DNA of 64,000 bases. Source: Coffea arabica. Taxonomy: Eukaryota; Streptophyta; Magnoliopsida; Gentianales; Rubiaceae. The stretch covers positions 18,002,466 through 18,066,465 of the forward strand of contig NC_092322.1 in the NCBI RefSeq assembly GCF_036785885.1, given 5' to 3'. A program made the position numbers and the translations under genes. Shown here piece after piece: positions 59,700 through 64,000 of the stretch (its first letter is position 1; every line of letters starts with the position of its first letter). The notes below the pieces were generated by a model. It was not told the DNA's origin and searched no databases. It was given only the letters and a program-made list of their open reading frames with translations.

Positions 59700-61960
59700 T
59701 TGGATCAACAGCTGCTGTTTCTTAGTTTTCGGGAGACTGGAAAAGTTTCCTGATTTTGTAGTCTATATGAATTATGGTCAAAGATTTTTTTTTCCTGGCT
59801 GGATCATCAGCCTCTGCAACCTAGGAATTCATCAGGTCATTCACCAGCTGTTGATCTGCACTGGGCAGTTAAAATTTGCTGCCAGGGCACTTTTTATGTT
59901 ACCTTTTAATGATTTTTGTTTTATATTTTTTTTTGAGCTTCTTTTTCTAAGGACTTGACTGCTGAAGAGATTCAATTCCCTCGTTTCCCAGTAATTGGTT
60001 CTTCTTTTCAACTGTGAGCAAAAGGGTAGACATATTCATTTGTCAATGAATCAAATTCATTTTATACTATAAAGGAACAACCTTATAATCAACATTAATT
60101 TTTCGTAAGCCAATAACAAATTAATTTTCCAAACAACCATCTGTGCTGAGTTGGATAGTTCCTCTATTAAGTTAACTTATTTAGTTCCAATTTCTTTATT
60201 TACTTTCTTTTTCTGTCGTTGGGTTAAACAAAGCAATCTCAAATCACCTTCATCATGTATCTCTCTTAGTTTGGATTAAAATCTTCACCATTAGTTGGTT
60301 GAATTCAATTTAATAGCATCTTTTACTTTCTTCCTTAAATAAAATGACATTAATATTTTATGGTCTTCCAATGACAATTTCTTTGTTAATAGTTCATTAG
60401 AATACATTATAATACTACACAGGTGTTTAACTTTTGACCAACTTAATAAGTAACTAAGCCTAGTAATCTAAAACTTATTTAGATTAACTATACTAGAAAC
60501 CACTATTTTGTTTGTGGAGGAAAGCAAATCGAGTGCAAGTAGAAGAACATTTTAATGCACATCACCCTAATATTGCTAGTTTTCGAGGAGAAGAGCTTTG
60601 CCCTATCATGAACACATTTGTTCATAAATTATTGACACTATTAAATGTTTTCAGTAATTAGAGTCTACTATGAGAGCTTATCAAATAAATCATTTTGAGC
60701 TTCGAATAGATAAAATGTAACTATGATAAAAGTTCAATGGGTTTAGTGCATTTAACCCTAATTTAAAATTCCTCAATTAACCTCTCGTTTCCTCAACTTT
60801 CAAAATTAGGCAAGTAGTTTAAGACCTCACATTTATACAACTTTTGTTAAGCCACCAAAGAAGAGACCATAAATGCGACCAATTTTAATTACAAAAGAAA
60901 ACTCTTAATCACAAAAGAAATGTACTATGATACGGTTATAAGCACTAAATAAATGAATCTATTTAGAACTTTATAACTTGACCATAAATGCGACCAATTT
61001 TAACTTGTCTATAGAAGACGGGTATACAAAATGCTAAGAAAGTTGGAATAAAAGATATCGATAATTGTTCTCCTTTGATTAAATTAGACTAATACCTATA
61101 TTGGTAGAATTTTTATAGTACTTTAACTCTCCTTGCAATATTTCCAAATTTAAACCCTAGGCTATAAACTCAATTTTTTTTTTTGTGAGAAAATTTAATT
61201 TTTCATCCACAAGAGACTTGGTTGGAGGTATTTCCTTGTTTACATGTAATATCTAAACTAGATGTCTGTTTACTTAAATGAATAACACGAAAATAAGTCA
61301 TAAACGCTTATAACCTGACCTTCTTGTGGCCTGAGTGCTACTCTTCAAAACAGAAAAATCAACCTGTCAATAACTTCCTTTCTCCCACAATTTGGCATGT
61401 GCCACCACCACTTAATATGTGTCAAGAACCAATGACGTGTGTTATAATTTTGTTTGTCCAATGCTGACTCATCACTTTTCTTGACCATATGAATAGCCTT
61501 TCCTCTTTTATTTTAAACATTAATACTGAAAAATCATCCACACAATTCTGTAAGAAATGTGAGGAGAGTAAGCAAACAAGTGGAGAACTGAAGCAACAAC
61601 ATCTAGAAAGCAAGAAGGACAAGGAGATACCAAATAGAGGTAAGTTTCGAGACAAGAACATGCTAAATTATGCTGTGTAAATATTGCATTCATATTACTA
61701 CTATATGACTACTTGCATATTACACATTGAGTGTACAGTTTTAGATCTACATCCATAATAGTAGATATGCTAGTCTCATGTTAAAATCAGATCAAGTAAA
61801 ATTAATAATTGTTACTCTTAAATGGTTAAAAACTACTATAAAGCATGCTTTTATTTTGTTTAAATGCTATATTGTCGTTTAAGATGAATATGCTAAATTG
61901 TCATTTACTTGACCAGCATATTCTTGTTACCATAAATCTTACTGTGTACTTTATCGCACT
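59700..61960. other. AT-rich intergenic DNA downstream of SRP72
   Basis: No gene is recognised. A 63-codon open stretch at 61489-61680 (Lys/Glu/Ser-rich) has no domain I can name. The first few hundred bases are the presumed SRP72 3' UTR. Confidence 0.5.
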
Positions 61961-61964
61961 ATAA

Positions 61965-63085
61965 AGCGACTGAATGAATCGGCTTGTAACAACTCCAAGA
62001 AACTGTTGAACTTGTGTTTTTGACAAATCTTTTTCAAGAAAATTTGTAATTGATTGTCCAACATGCTGCTCAGGAGTACATTTTCCTTCAGAAATTGAAT
62101 TTCTTGTTTTCCCAAAATCATTTTCTTTTCAGAAATCATGATACCATATTGCTTAACAATATTATGAAAATCAATAAGCAATTGGATGTGTTCTTCTCAA
62201 GTGTTACTGAAAAGAAAAATGTCATCAATATACACCAGTGCAGTGTGAAGAATAGGCTGGAAAATTTTTATCATGGCCTTTTAAAAAAGTGAAGGTGCCG
62301 TCTTTAGGCTAAAGGGCGTCACTTTCCACTGGAAGTGATAATTTGGAATGCAAAAATCAGTTTTATGCCTATCTTCTGGATGTATTTCCAACTATCAAAA
62401 TCCAGATTTAAGATTTTCTTTTGAAAACTATTTTGCTTTTGAAATCTGGGCAAATAATGTAAATCTGTTGGGAATTGAAAATTTGTCATCCAGAAGAAAG
62501 ATGTTTAAAGGCAGATAATTAATTACCAGTCTCATCTTACCTGTTACCTGTTCAGATCTTTTGTTGACATAGAAACCTTGGCATGCCCACTGGGAATCAG
62601 ATCTTTCAATAAGACCAAATTTCAAAAGTTCAACACATTCTTGCTCAGCTATTTTAGAATCTTCAAGATTCATTCCTGAATGACTAGCTTTTGTGGGATT
62701 TACATCCTCATTCTTTTTAAAAGGAAATCGGATATAAAAATCAGAATTTTCCCACAATGGATGGTCACATTTTTGTAAGAACTCTTGATGATTTGAGGCA
62801 CAAGATTCTTTAATGATTTGATCTTGAAATTCTTTGAGTTGTTCTTCAAGAGAGAGTACCTCATCCTGGATCATGTACAACTTTGGGATTTCTATGAAAT
62901 TTTTAAAAAACTTTTTGGACATAATTCCATAAGGCATAACAAGATATTGATTTGTTCTGCAAAGATCAAAACCAAGAATGAGATCCTTTCCAGTAAAATT
63001 TGCTCCTAAAAACTTTGCTTTGACTTGACAATCTGGAAGAAACTTAATGGTGATAGGATCTTTGGGGAAAAATCCACTTTTCATC
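61965..63085 (-). pseudogene. Endogenous pararetrovirus fragment: protease end and reverse transcriptase
   Basis: On the minus strand, the open block 63085-62428 starts within the C-terminal part of a retropepsin-like region (GKDLILGFDLCRTNQY). It continues through a linker into a caulimovirid RT start (SQWACQGFYVNKRSEQ, MRLVINYLPLN). After a stop at 62428 the RT continues in other frames; the catalytic motif VYIDDIF is readable at about 62240-62220. Later RT/connection segments run to about 61965. The protease active-site triad lies upstream of the break at 63085 and is absent, as is RNase H. At least three frame breaks make it inactive. It is florendovirus/petuvirus-like (tentative) and may come from the same kind of virus as the 10-13 kb block. 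Confidence 0.85.
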
Positions 63086-63414
63086 CTCAAACTTTGTGAC
63101 GAATACACATTTGGTTCCCAAACTTTTCGTCAGAATACATTGAGTACATGAATTAACGATTTTTTGCCACATTTAGTCAAAAAACGGGAATTTACTCAAT
63201 TTGGACGGTGAAGACCACGTGGCTGTTAACAAATGTCCAAATATCAATTTATAGCCAACACAAGTCAGACACAAGTCCACACTTGACTCTCTCTCTAACC
63301 CACTGCTTTTCCTCTCCAAGTTTCCCCTTTGCCCACCGAGTTAATGAAGTGAAAAGTTGCTTGAGATTAGCAGAGTTAATGGAGTTATTCAACAAAGTTT
63401 TTCCAATCCAGTAT
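63086..63414. other. Intergenic DNA between viral fragment and tandem repeat
   Basis: The viral similarity stops abruptly at about 63085. No feature is recognised here. Confidence 0.5.
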
Positions 63415-64000
63415 ATGTAATATAAATTAAATAATTCAGAGTAAAATGCTCATAAATAGCTATTACTTTGTTCGTGTAATAGAGGAAACCCATAAAGAAC
63501 TGATATGTTATGGGCAATTTTTTTTTTACTTTCACTTATTTAATTTGTGTTAAATACAAAACCTACTAGTTTTCTTTTCGTAAAAATATTAGTATATCAC
63601 TTTTTAAATTTTACTTACAAACATTTATGTATTTAACATAAATTATATGATTCAGATTAAAATGCCTATAAATAACTAGTACTTTATTCATATAATAGAA
63701 GAAACTCGTAAAGAGCTAGTAAAAAATGGGTATTTCTTTTTTTACTTTCACGTATTTAATTTATGTTAAATATAAAATCTACTAGTTTTGTTTTCGTAAT
63801 AATATTAGTGTAACACTTTTTGAATTTCACTTATCAACGTTTATGTATTTAATATAAATTAAATGATTCAAAGTAAAATGCTCATAAATAACTAGTACTT
63901 TATTCAAAAAATGGAAGAAACTCATAAAGAACTGGTATGTTATGGACAATTTTTTTTACTTTCAAATATTTCATTTATATTAAATACAAAACATGCTAGT
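63415..64000. repeat. ~216-bp tandem repeat, about 2.7 units, runs off the window
   Basis: The landmark attcagagtaaaatgctcataaat recurs at 63434, 63650 and 63866, a constant 216-bp spacing. Other shared landmarks are aatagaagaaactcgtaaagagct-like and actagttttcttttcgtaa-like blocks. Units differ by perhaps 10-15%. AT content is very high. The array continues beyond 64000. Confidence 0.9.

Noticed and set aside
61489..61680. 63-codon Lys/Glu-rich open stretch
   Set aside because: Short and of no known family, with no splice-linked neighbours seen. It might be an exon of an unseen gene, but support is too weak.
1..64000. CRISPR array, bacterial operons or organellar insert
   Set aside because: Repeats found are tandem or transposon repeats without spacers, genes are intron-bearing plant nuclear genes, and no plastid or mitochondrial gene was recognised.

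Overview
The window looks like a transposon-rich stretch of a eudicot nuclear genome, perhaps an asterid (the species is an inference). Genes have GT-AG introns, intergenic DNA is very AT-rich, and there are plant-type SINEs, a plant LINE, a Tat-type Ty3 LTR retrotransposon, hAT, PIF/Harbinger and MITE copies, and remnants of integrated plant pararetroviruses. Nothing prokaryotic is present. Only two host genes look intact, both on the + strand: a plastid-type N-acetyl-gamma-glutamyl-phosphate reductase (arginine synthesis, 26.75-32.39 kb, 13 exons) and the SRP72 subunit of the signal recognition particle (51.85-59.70 kb, 6 exons). All exon joins keep frame, giving about 399 and 664 residues.

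Layout. 0-5.2 kb: local duplications (a ~1.1-kb unit twice, then a ~0.83-kb unit twice) into which a 1.2-kb non-autonomous hAT element and two MITEs inserted. 6.5-7.5 kb: a broken, intronless protein-kinase copy. 9.2-18.2 kb: a decayed Ty3/Tat retrotransposon with both LTRs and an antisense extra ORF. Its protease and most of its RT are replaced by a rearranged block of endogenous pararetrovirus (10.2-12.8 kb). 18-26.7 kb: mostly AT-rich DNA with SINEs, MITEs, a long-TIR element holding a nested SINE, and an inverted MITE pair just upstream of the reductase gene. 32.9-33.7 kb: an SDR pseudogene. 33.9-40.0 kb: a dead LINE. 42.9-51.3 kb: an ~8.4-kb PIF/Harbinger element with near-complete transposase and Myb/SANT genes and an unexplained third ORF. 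51.8-59.7 kb: SRP72. 62-63.1 kb: a second pararetroviral fragment (protease/RT). 63.4 kb to the end: a ~216-bp tandem repeat.

The most unusual structure is the Harbinger insertion. The DNA on its two sides is the same 385-bp segment (42552-42936 and 51319-51703, about 96-97% identical by eye), which runs from a SINE into the SRP72 5' leader region. It behaves like a giant target duplication and leaves a second copy of the SRP72 proximal promoter 8.4 kb upstream. The Harbinger ends (TTTGTTTGGATAG) also match the ends of the local MITE family, suggesting a possible autonomous/non-autonomous partnership.

All family assignments come from reading the translated sequence; no database search was run. 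Approximate boundaries are flagged as such.
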